A stretch of DNA of 64,000 nucleotides. It comes from Paracentrotus lividus (lineage: Eukaryota; Echinodermata; Echinoidea; Camarodonta; Echinidae). A program made the translations under genes and the position numbers. The DNA is taken from the NCBI GenBank assembly GCA_940671915.1, contig CALNVZ010003426.1, forward strand, positions 46,757,294-46,821,293, in the 5' to 3' direction. Under the pieces are notes generated by a model. That model searched no databases and had not been told where the DNA came from. It saw nothing but the letters and a program-made list of their open reading frames with translations. Shown here in pieces: positions 36,301 to 49,301 of this stretch; position 1 is the stretch's first letter; each line of letters begins with the position of its first letter.

Positions 36301-39300
36301 AAAGAGTAAAGAGGGAGTGTGTTCAAGAATCAAGTCGGCAACTAAAGGACTGGAATTCATTTTTTGTTTCCTTTGTAACTGAAACACATAGGTTCATCTT
36401 AGGCCATGGTATAAGAAAATTCAATACATTCAATAAAAGATCTGTAAATAGAGACAACACACACCAAAAAAAAGCACCCCTTTGTTCACCTTGTTCCATA
36501 CTCATTAAGGTGTGAAAAATTTCATTTCAGGCCAAGACAAGATAGGCCTACTCAGTTTACAAACCGGTGGAATGCTTTTCTTTTTCACACTATTATTATC
36601 TTTTCTATGTAGTAATATCGAGTTTGACTCGAAGAATATTAAATCATGTAGTGATAAGGAATAATTGAGAATTAAGAACACCAAAAACATTATAGAAAAT
36701 ATATATATATATATTTTTAAAAAAATCAAGCTTCACTTATAAGGTCCATTACCAATGTGTGACCAGGCTACGCATGAGCGATTTAACCAGAGCCCGCACG
36801 CGCGGACAGGGTCATCTCTTTTTTTAATCTCGTCTCGGGGTAATGACATGAGGCCAAACAATTTCGTCGTCAACAGGTTAAAGTCCCAGACCGGACCGAC
36901 TAATGAAATAGCCAAAAACGAAAGCTAATATGCTATATAATACAACAATTCCAAATTAAGGCGTTTTTATTGTCCATCTAGAAAGTATTTAATTAAAAAG
37001 ATGACCGAACCTCAACCAGGCCACCCCTCCCGAATACTTGTAAAATTACCCCTAATTTAAAAGTGCGAGTGATGACGTCAAAAAATGTTAATGGAATGCT
37101 ACAGCAGTCCTGTGGCCAGGCATGATTGACTTTGCCCTTTCATTTCATAACAATAGAATTCCAGCTCACAGGGCGTCTATTGTCCTGACATAGCAATACA
37201 AACGTCTTTTCTAAAGGCGAAACGCAATCATGCCTAGCCGCAGGACTGCTGTAGCATTCCATTAACATTTTTTGACGTCATCACTCGCACTTATAAATTA
37301 GGGGTAATTTTACAAGTATTCGGGAGGGGTGGCCTGGTTGAGGTTCGGTCATCTTTTTAATTAAATACTTTCTAGATGGACAATAAAAACGCCTTAATTT
37401 GGAATTGTTGTATTATATAGCATATTAGCTTTCGTTTTTGGCTATTTCATTTGTCGGTCCGGTCTAGGACTTTAAAGTGCTTTGGAATGTCTGATAACAA
37501 GTCACTTACACATTATTGTGGCCTATGAGGTTTCGGAAGATTTTTCACCAAAATGAGAAGAGACTATTGTGCTTTACAGTCACATGTACTAGACACAAGA
37601 ATGCATAGGGCTACACAAAATGTTTAGCCTGAACATTTCATTAATAGTGAATAGGCCTACTAAGCCCAAGAACTGCTCAGAGGCAAAAACTGGAGTCTTT
37701 TTGGGGCAGCTCTATGAAGTGTTTGCTTTTTGACAACGCTTGTCTCTGGCTGGTCTGTGGTGTCCATGCTGACGCTGGTTGTGCTCTGAGGATTGTTCTG
37801 GTTTAAGGGATGATTATTTGGCCCATTGAGGTGTTTTTGCAATTATTACCTCCTAAAGAAGTCATGAGATTTTTGAAGTGTTGCATAAGTGTGAATTGTG
37901 TCCTTAGTGTATTTCAACAACATAGATATAAATGTTTCTAAGTTAAAAATTCAAAGTCCTGATAAGAATCCGACAACTAATGTGTCTGCCCCCAAATCAC
38001 AAAAAATATCTATATATGCATGCTAAAATTTTGGTTTATAATATAGCTTAGTAATCCTGATTCAAATCATATATTTGGTAACTAAATCTGAATCCTTTGA
38101 AATGCGGAAGTTGAAAGGAAGAGAAAACTTTTACTAACTTCCTTACAACATTAAACTTGAACCCTGCCTTCAAAACTTTTATTTACATAAATTTTACACT
38201 CTGTCTGAAATTCATGTTTTTGCAAAGCCTGCTGTTGTTTTCATTGTAAAGGAGAAAGTTTGAAGGAATAATGTTCTCGCACTGTCACTCGCTTCTGTGC
38301 AGTATTTCTAATTGCATGTACAATGTAGCCATTGTTTTTTTTATTTATTTTTTTTATACTGTTACTCTTGTTAGCTTTATTTAAAGTTCAAACTGTGCCT
38401 CTATGCCTACTGTAAAGTACAGCCTCTATAAGTTTCAGACCATGACCTTTTTATAGTGGTATTTTTCTTTTATCCCTCATTTCCTTCAGTTGTACGTTAT
38501 CATCATGTATCTCAAAAGATTTCTAAAAAGTTAAAACTAAGTTAAATAGTTCTTATAAGGTTATTTTTTTTTTCATCAGTGATAAAAGAGTCTATAAACA
38601 TGACTCACTCGCAAAACAGAAAAATAAGAATGAATATTTGTTGTATTGTTCTCATCCTTTTTGGCACTTTGTCATGATGTGTTTTGCCATTCCGCTAGGA
38701 AGCATGACATTTTACTTACCGTAGCTATAGTTACAGCCATGGTTTGTATACCTAAAAGCATTTAGTCTGCTCAAATTTCATTGTCTGCCTCCTACATGTA
38801 TATTGAATAAAGAGTGTTTATGATTTCTTCAAAGAATGTTGTCATAGAGTTTCTTAAACTACCACTGTCACATTTATCATTATCACAAAGGACTCAAACA
38901 AGATTAATAATTGAAAGAAAATTCTTTGTCTTTTTTTATTTGATTCATAATGATTGTGTTTATTCACTGGTCTCAAACTTGACAGACAATAAAATATATT
39001 CAAGTGAATACACACAAATGTTTACAGACATGTACATGTATGTTTGCTTTGTTTAATCACATAATCATCATAATTTTATTGACTGTCTGCTGTAAATGTG
39101 TTTTGATGCTAATTTGATTTTTAGAACAATAATTTTTGTTTATAAATTTCAACATCAATTTATCACTTGAAGGAACCATTCCCGTTTTCTGTGTTTTTTG
39201 TTTGTTTGTTGTCTGTTTCATTTTAACACTCCTCCAAAGCTGGATATTCATTAGATTTACAGATATTATTTGTGCACTAATTGGTATAATCAGCTTGATT

Positions 39301-42300
39301 TCATTTGAGTTGTCTACTATGTGGTACAAAGGTTGTTCTTAAAATTTCCTTGAAATAGTTCTTAGTCTGTAAGATCTCTAGGTAAATGTGAAGTAACAGT
39401 CTGAGTTATAACCCAGAAAAAATATACAGTAGTGGATCAAGGATTTGCAAACTGGGGATGCCAGGCCTCAAAATGTTTTGATTTTAAAGGGGAAGTTCAC
39501 CCTGGAATTTTATTGGTCTTAAAAAACGAAGAAAAATAATAAAAAAATATTAGTGAAAGTTTCAAGAAAATCGACCCCAAAATAGCGAAGTTATGAATAT
39601 TTAAAGTTTTGATTCTGTGACGTCACGTGCGAGCAGCTCTCCCATTGGTTGTGTATGTGAATTCCATAAATTTGTCATTTTGTCATGGTTCTTGATAAAA
39701 TAATGGGTCAATTTGATATAGTCATGTATATGAACATATGTTTGATGGTACATTGTATATCGACTGCACAGGTGACATAATTATTTTCTTCTGAAAAAAT
39801 TGACATTTTATGGAATTTACACTACATAACACATAGGAGATCTGCTCGCATGTGACGTCACAGAATCAAAACTTTCAATATTCATAACTTCATCATATTT
39901 TGGTCGATTTTCCCCAAACCTTCATATTTTTCTTTTATTTGTCTGCATTTTTTAAGACCAATAAAATTCCAGGGTGAACTTCCCCTTTAATAACCTACTT
40001 GTATATTGTCAATGAGTGGTTTTCCCTACTTTTCATTATGGCGGCGGGGCCGTAATTCCTTGAGCGCCTGGCCTGGATTCGCAATTAGACTTGTACAATG
40101 TACAGGCGCAGATACAGGGGGGGGGGGCCGAGGGGCCCGGCCCCCCCTAACAATAAGAAAAAAAAAAAGGAGAAAAAAAAAAATCAAGTAAAAATCGATG
40201 AGCGGTCCGATTGACCTCAACCCTACCCTATGACTGATACCTAATGACCTCTTTGTTGGCCGAAGGCCAAAAAAATTGATACCTACCCCCCCCCCCCCTC
40301 CCCCCCAAACCCCCCCCCCCCCCCCCCCCCCCCCCGCTTATCCGCTCGCGCCAGCTTAACGTGCAAAAAATTGAGTGTACCTTTTAGCTCGCCCGGTGTA
40401 ACGGGCAAAAAAATTGGGTGTACCAAAATCTGATAACAACAAGGCCAATTACATACATACCCAATGTACAGCTGCAAAGTCATCATACATGTATGCTGCA
40501 AAGTCATCATGTGCAAGCAGACAATTAGGAACCATATGTCTGACACAATTGTTTTGCAGGGATACATTTTGGCATAATTATGGCTGGGTTAATATTTATG
40601 TGCATCACCACCTATTAGGAAAGGGTACTGTCACAATGAAATAGATGTGCTTAATATTAAGTTCCTATAGTATTAATCAATTAAAAATGTTAACTTAAAT
40701 TACTTGTTAATGCAACCTACTTGTAACTAATACTGTACTTGATGGTGATAATCTTTGTTTGATTTGTTTCACTCATGTCATAGAATAATAAAGGCCAACC
40801 CTTACGGAACAAACGCACAGTCACACTGTATTTCACAGTGTGTAGATTATTGGCATGGTCCATTTCACGTATATTTACCATGTGGAATTGGATCATCCTA
40901 CAGATTTCCCACAGTGTGATACACAGTGTGACTGTGTGTTGGTTCCATTCTGGAACTTATCGTGACCTAAAACTAATGTACATCATGACTAGTCATTCTA
41001 AACAATCTTCATCTTCAAAATCATAAGATTCCCAACTCTTAATCCTCTTCCTGTCTCCTTTCAGGACCCTTTACATAGCAATCTTCACCATCCTCTGTCT
41101 TGCCTTCTTCGAGCCACCATCCTCCCTTACCACCGGCATGAGCTCGGACCCTCGTTACCGTGGTGAACGTATCCATGCTCCCTGTGGGGTGACAGAGGGG
41201 ATTGAGTTCGCCTGTCTTGCCATCTTCCTTTATGATGTATGCACTAAGGTAAAAAAATAGTTTGGGTGATATTCCTTTTTTTTTAGTCTGATACAGAGGG
41301 GATCCAACAAATGTTCCTGTGACAATTGCTCCACACTTTATTTTGCCTGTCTTGCCATCTTCCTTTATGACTAATGTAAATTGAACAGTCTGGGTGATTT
41401 TTTTTTTCTTATTTAGTTTGTTACAAAGGGTTAAAGGTCATTGGTGACATGACATTGGCTCCTGCGACAATCACATAGAGCAAGCCCTCTTCTACCACTT
41501 GCCATTTTCTAGCTGTTTTCTTTCTCCTTTCTTGCTCTTTTTGAGAAGTCTGGGTGAATGGAATATTTAGTACAAAAGTCTCCCTTTTATTGTCATTTAG
41601 ATGCCCCTTTTGAAAAAGGCGAATTTTTTTGCTTAAGCTTTTCCTATGGGGATTTGTACACAGAAAGCCTACAAAAGGCTACACTGCTTGCTCATAGCAA
41701 ATTTCTCTGGGCTTGAAGTAAGATGTATGGTTAGGGTTGTAATAGCATTTTATGTTCGGTTTATGCGGCGGTCACAACTCGCCGTACCTTAGACGTGCAA
41801 CTCCCTACGATGGATTTTGTAGAAAAATCGTGCAGCGCAGGTACCTCGGAGGCACGTTGCCTGTATGACCTGTAGGAAGTTTTTCCAATACCCTTACTAC
41901 AGAAACGCAGGAATCGCAGGAATTGACCAATGACCTGTGCATACATTGCACATGCAACACAGGCTACGTTTATGGCACGTGCCCTGTTGCCTACGACGAG
42001 TTGTGACCGCCACATTAGGTATAGTGTCCATTGTCGAAGTTTGTAGTCCTTTGATTAGTGCATGGAATTTATAGCAAAACAATTGTCGCTGGAGCAAATG
42101 TTATGGAATCAGCCCGTTAGGTGTGGAGGTCCATGAGTCAAAAGGTTTGAGATTTGAGGTTTGAGATGGAAGGTTCGATTCTCCAATAGTGAAATATGTT
42201 CCATTAAATTGAAAGTGAAATTTTAGTGTAAAATGAAATAGATTCTAAATTTGAAAATGAAATTGGGCTTCTTAATCCAAAAATGAAATAATCCCAACAC

Positions 42301-45300
42301 TATAATCCACATTCCATCTCTGATTAGTGAAACTTATGTTATTTGGGCTTCAATAATTCTTAAATCATTTTCTTATTTACAAAGCCTATTTTTTTTTCTG
42401 GTAAAAAAAAAAAACAAACCTCTATTTATTTTTTGAAGAGTCGAACCTTTGGACCACGTGTATCTCTTGCAACCAAAGTTTGGATAAACAAACCTTATTT
42501 TATTCAATTATAAATCAACCTTCAAGTACATGTAATTTTTCTGATTAGACTCACAAAATAAACAGAAAAAAACAAACATTAAAGATATGATCAAGAACCA
42601 GAACTTTTTCTTCTTCAGATTTACCTGATTGGTCTGTCAGAGCTGAGGAAGAGTAAATGGTTGGTTGCCTACCTCATTGTTATGGCTTTCTCTCTTATTG
42701 ATTGGCTAGTCACTGTCAACTATGCCTGCAACGAGTTGCTGAGAATTCGCCGCTTCCTTCGTCCGTTCTTCCTCATCCAGAACTCGCAGCTGATGAAGAA
42801 AACTGTGCGGAGCATCAAAAACACAATGCCGAAAGTAGCAAGGTAATAATCCAATTCAATACTTTTGTGTGACCAGTTAGCTACGGAATTCTCTTTTTCC
42901 CATTAATTTGAAATTGCATCATCATTGATTTTCTTTGAAGCAGATATGAGACTATGCTTCATTAATTTTTTAAGCCCATGTACATATTTGATTTCTGGGT
43001 TTATTAAGCAATTTGTTGGCTCTGCTGCTCTTACACACTTATAAATGAGAATTTATAAGAAAGGGTATGACAAGTGATGAAAAATTGAATAGTGTTTTCT
43101 GGGTCGCAAACTCAATTATCTTGTACCTTTAATACTGGGACCTCCCAATCTCCCTAGATGATTTAAATTTTGATTTACTATTTATCAAAGGGGAAGTCCA
43201 CCCCGGTATTAGGTTGGTTTTGAAACAGTGATTGGTGAATTGAATCAAGCACATAGTCATAGGCAACTCCATGATATTTAAGTTGCTGACTCCCTTATGT
43301 TTATCTTAACAATTTTGTTTGTAATTCTGTATTTGTGTGTAATGGTAAAATAATAGATATTTTAGGGGAGGGCAATATAATAATTATTATCACAAGTGTT
43401 GAATTATTCCCATCTTTTTGTTTGACAGTGTGATACTGCTTCTTCTGATTCACATTTATTTCTTCACAATGTTTGGCATGCTGCTCTTCCCAAGATCAAA
43501 AGGAGAATTGGTAAGAAAAAAGATGTGTCTATTAAACTATACAGTAAACGTAAACTTAAATGTTAAATGTTGGCTCAGTGGATAGAGCATCCACCTCATA
43601 TTCAGGAAGTTGTGGGTTCGATACCTGGCCGCGTCATACCAAAAGACGTTAAAGGGTGGGAGTTGCTGCTACCCTGTTTGATGTTCAACAATAAAGGGAT
43701 AAAGCAACGTCCAACTGGCACTGCTCTGTGGCTGCCTTGCCCACTATCAATTGGGCACAAAGCATTTCCGTTTCACCTCTGTTTTTGACAGTAAAAATTT
43801 GGAGCATTGTGCTGTTAAGACTAAGAATATTTTGAAATGATCATTAAAGTCTCCAAATCGGCATCGTGGAGAGGAATTTATGTCTGACTTAAAACATAAA
43901 TACTCTTGATATTTGTTTTATTTGGATTAATAAAAATTGTTTCTTTTTTGTAAATATTCCGGACTTGAATTATAGGTAGGCCTAGTTTTTATGCCTCCGC
44001 GAGGAAGTCTCGCCGGAGGCATTGGCCCGAATTCACAAAGGTGGATTCTGCAAAATCCATGGTTTCAACCCTGGGTTTAACCTAGGGTTTTGCAGAATCC
44101 TCCTTTGTGAATTCGGGCCAATATGTTTTCGGGTTGTCTGTCCGTCCGTACGTCCGTCCCACTTTCGTTCTCACCATAACTTCAGAACCGTTAGACTGAT
44201 CATCTTCATTCTTGGTACATGTCTGCATACTGGGGTGACAATGATCTGATTAGATTTTGGGGTCACAAGGTCAAAGGTCAAAGGTCACAGAGGTCAATAA
44301 ATAGGAAAAAATAGCTCGTTCTCACAATAAATCAAGAACCGTTTCACTAATCATCTTCATACGTGGTATATGTGTTCATACGGTGGTGGAAAGGATTTGA
44401 TTAGATTTTGGGGTCACAAGGTCAAAGGTCACAGAGATCAATAAATAGGAAAAAATAGCTCGTTCTCACAATAAGTCAAGAACCGTTTCACTAATCATCT
44501 TCATACTTGGTATATGTGTGCATACTGGGATGACAATGATCTGATTAGATTTTTAGGTCACAAGGTCAAAGCTCAAAGGTCACAGAGGTCAATAAATATG
44601 TGAAAATAGCTTGTTCTCATGACAATTCATTAACCAATTGACAGATCATTTTCATACTTGGTACATGTGTGCAAACTGGGATGACAATGATCTGAGTAGA
44701 TTTTGGGGTTACAAGGTCAAAGGTCAAGGTCAAAGATGTCTTTGTATAATAAAACGAATAGATGAATGTGCCATATATATTTCTTATCTGGCAATGGCGG
44801 AGGCATAAATTTTGACCGTGCGTGGTCGAGGATTCATCTAGTTTTTTCAGTTTAATAAAGCTTTACAAGAATGACTGGTTCATTAAAACGGTTAGATGAT
44901 TTTTTTTTTTTTTAACGAGCCAACCTTACTCTTCTACAAATACGTGTAATCATTTTCATGTTTGTAATCGATCAACACCAATTTTGTTTGCAGAAACCTT
45001 ACGTGGTTCGCAACAAGACAACAACATTGGAAGAGACTGTCAATGCCTCAACAGTGGTAAGTCCCATGTACATGTACAGTATGCAATTTTGTGTAAGAAA
45101 ATATCTTTACATGGATTCATATTTGTTGCCACCTACACACATAAAAATTATCTCCAAACATTCAAATTCCATTTTTTTAAATTAATTTTGACCCCAGAAT
45201 CCCCCTCCCCTCCCTTGGAGGCAACATCTTCATTAGAAGGTGCAAAAGTCACTACAGAGGGTGCCATGTTGCACCTTTTTTAACCCCAAATTACATCTTA

Positions 45301-48300
45301 TCAATACATCTAGGATGAAATTAGAAAATCACATTTTTTTTTCCTTCTATATATTAGCTGGAGAAAATAAATATCTTCATTACCTTGGTCATCAAATATT
45401 TTCTTTATGTTCCTTATGTCTCGCCCTTGATCATAATGCCTCATTAAAGGCGTCTCTCTCTTTTAAAGCAAACATTCAATAGTCAGATATTTTATTTTGA
45501 GTTTTTATGGTGATAAATTCAACAAATTAGCTAAATCTTACTGTGGTAATATGATTGGGAACAGATTCCTGAATTAACTTCTAAGAGTCAAAGTGTGGGT
45601 CTCAAAAGGTAATTCAACCTTTATAGCAGGTTCTCAGGGCCAAGTATATCAGTGTTCAACCCCTTGAAGGAGTTACTCTAGATAGTAAAACTAAATGTAA
45701 TTCAATTAAGTATAGTACGGCCCGAAAGTTAATGTTACCTGTTTACATACTCCATCAAACCTTACACACAAAGCGAATGGAAGGTTTGAGGGAGTGTGTA
45801 AACAGGTAACATTAACTTTAGGGTGGTATTGGATGTACATTCAACCCCTACATACAGGACATTCCTGAAATAGTTTTGTCTTTGCTTTCCAGTTTATATG
45901 AAACAGTATCATGCCATAGTTGGTACATGAAGTGAAGTAAAGACTGATAAAGTTTTGTTCGGATGTACAAAAAGGTCGCTTATTATATTCTGGAATTTCC
46001 AAAATAAATTAATAAATACCAAGTTGCATTGAGGGTGAGTAGAAGTATCAGAGAAAGTAGAGATCTGTCAGATATTCGATAAAATGTCATAATTAATATA
46101 GACCAGGCCAACTTTTGGAGATAATTAGGATGCAAACATCATTGTGGTTTGATCAGCATTGTGCACACCTCATTTGATGGTGCCTGGTTGGAATCCTCCT
46201 CAGGGAGTTTAGAATGTGGAGAATTGTGTGCGGGCAAGCCTGAATCCAATAACTGGGGTAATGATATGTCTGTAAAGTGCCTAGAAACATATGTATTGGG
46301 TGCTATATAAATCCAGAATATTATTATTATTATTAATTGACCTCAGGGGACCCATACTTCTGTTTTCTTTGACTTGAGACTAGTTTTAGTAATACACGTA
46401 AATTTTGTGGGTTTTTTTTACTCCAGTGAATCAATATTCTACTATCAGCACAGACTTTGCCGTCTATAAAAGAATGTGGAGGAGTATATTTTTTTAAAAT
46501 CTCATTTTACTCTTGATTGCCAACCTTTTAAGGGGGATTTTAGATTATTTCAAGAAGGATTGCAGCATTTTTCCAGCATTGGTGAATCATTTCTAAGTCT
46601 CCTGGTGCTCCTCACAACAGCTAATAACCCTGATGGTAAGTGGAATGGGCCAAATTTCCTGTACAATGCATGTGGTACTTATTACTTGTTGGTTTGTGGT
46701 ATTCCATTCTATATTAGGTATTTCATTCATAATTACTTGTGAAGGAAATCAATTGATTTATATGACACAACAGTTTTGGTTGTTATCAAATGCATTTAGA
46801 ATCGTATGAAAACTAAGATCATTAAAGTTATAAGGAAACCAAATATCAAAGTTGAATTTTACACTAATTAGACTCGTATTTAAATACTACTTTGCTTTTG
46901 GGGATGAAAATATTATCCCAGAATAGGTTATTAGCTAAATTTGCTACATATATAGTCATACATTTAATGATTATTTCCAGGGCTTCACAGCAAAATAACG
47001 CAAAGCTTTGTATCCTAAAGAAAAAGTTTTTGTGTAAATCAAACTTTCATTTGCAATGTTTCCTGGGCGTAACTGTCGTATACCGGCATGATTTTGATTT
47101 GAACTTGACACTCTATTCCCAGGTGAGGAACCATTTTATTCATGTATTTTATTTTAGTTACCATGCCGGCTTATCAGAACAACAGATTCTATGCTCTCTA
47201 TTTTATCATCTTTCTTGGAATTGGTAAGTTGAAAGTTTATGTCTAGTATTCATCAAATTACTAGATATTTTTTGTTATTTCTTAGGGCAGGGAATTTCTT
47301 TAGATATCTATATCTTATCTGTACTTCGTTATGAATGTCAGTGATTTTTACATTATTATATAACAAATGTACTCCATTCATATGACTTTAGAACGATGGC
47401 ACTTAGAGCTATTTTGATTGCTATTTTATATTATTTTGTATTATATTTATTGAGTATTGTACTTCTTGTATATTATATATTATGTTAGTATTGTTTCAAG
47501 TTTTACTATTGCATTTTCAATTTATTGTAAGTATATATGTGTATTATTCATCTTTTTTTGCCAACTTGATCACTCCAGAAAAAGAATTTTATATACGGTA
47601 TGTATCTTGTTTGATGTTCTTGCAGGTCTCTACCTTTTCTTCAACATGCTCACTGCAGTGATCTACAATGAATTCAGAGGATATTTAATTGTAAGTAAAT
47701 TTTTTTGATTATTTTAACCATTTATTTGTCGAAGTGCCAACCATGTTTCATTGCTGCCCAGTCCACTTTTTCAGGATTACGGTTCTAGACAGCTGTGACA
47801 TTTATTCCGAAGAAATTAAAGGTCTGAAATGAATCTTGCTGTGTTCATTTATTAGACATCAGTGCAGTCCAGTCATTTGATTTCTTTGATTTCCTACAGT
47901 TTATTTTTTTTAGAAATCTAAGGTCTCAAATGAATTCTATAGTAAAAAAAAAACGGGAATGTTTGCCGAATTGAAGAGGATACTGATCTTATTAGAAGCC
48001 AATGCAGTTCAGTCACTATTTTTTTAGGAGACTAGGGTTGCAGGCAGCTGTGATATTTATTCGTACAGTTTGATTTTAGAAAAGAAAATTAGCCTAATAT
48101 GGATTGTATTTTAAAAAATATGTTGCCAATTGAAGAGGATACTGATCTTGCTTCATGTAGAATCTCAGACGAGACACCTATGCAGTACACTCGTGTTGTT
48201 GGATACTGAAGCTCCACAGTTTAATCTTTATAGATTTAAGGTCTCAATGAATATCAATGTTGTCAATTTGAAGAGCGTACTAGTCTAGTTTATGTCCCTG

Positions 48301-49132
48301 TAATAGACATCGATGCAATCCAGTCATTTCCGTCGGAGGCTAGGGTTCCAGGCTGCCTTTGAGATGCTCAGGGCTCAAATCAGAACGATCAACTCGGCAT
48401 CGAAAGGTGAGGACCAAGTCTCAAAATTCAGTCTCAAAACAAATAATACTTGTAATCCAAACAATATTTTGACGATCAATTAAGAAATTAAAAAATTTAC
48501 TTTACCTTTTCAACCCTGAATTTTATTCACAAAGTTAAAACGGGTATGCGTTATTTATAGTGCGATGATAAAGGGAATTCAATACATGAATTGCAGTGCT
48601 CCATCTTTTGGTGAAAAATTTAGACTATGAATCCAAATATAAAAAGAATTTCTAAAGTTTCTCAAGGGCACATAGAAAGTGACCTTTTGGGAGATTTTAC
48701 TGGTTCTTACTGGCCACTAATGCAGCAATATGGGTTCAAAGAGAGAAACAAATAATTTGTATTTGGGTGTATTAAAGTTTTACTAAAGATTTGAAAGGAT
48801 TTATATACATGTACAGTGTAATAGATAAATACATTGTCATCCATTTGTATTTCCAAATTTGTTAATTTCCTGGTGACCTAGTTTCTTGTATTTTCTAGAC
48901 TAACAGGACATTGAACAATGCTTTCGCTTTGTGGTATCATTTATGTTCTTGCTAAGGGTACAAAATAACTACTCAATCCTTCTCCCCCTTGTCCTCTGCC
49001 CTCTCTCCCTTTCTTGCTCTCTCTTTCTATCGCTCTCCCTCTCTTGTCCTCTATATTTTTCCACCCTTAATATTGTTCTTCTTCTTTTATTTTCTATCTT
49101 GTACTTTCTCCTCTCTCTCTCTCTTTCTCTTT

Positions 49133-49163
<31 letters not shown>

Positions 49164-49250
49164 ATTCTCTCTCTTGTGCTTTCTCTATCTTTCTTTACTT
49201 CCTCCATATCTCACTTTTTACTTCCCTATTTCTCTCTTTTATTTTCTCCT

Positions 49251-49301
<51 letters not shown>

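Noticed and set aside
36733-36915. 60-codon - strand frame next to the fold-back element
   Set aside because: No homology recognised; overlaps the TTAA fold-back arm.
43567-43788. Open frame MLAQWIEHPPHIQEVVGSI as a gene, or a true tRNA
   Set aside because: The A and B boxes fit a tRNA-derived SINE; the cloverleaf cannot be completed (acceptor stem does not pair).
47860-48215. Exon 10 copies as mutually exclusive alternative exons
   Set aside because: Each copy has stops in the required frame and lacks a good donor.
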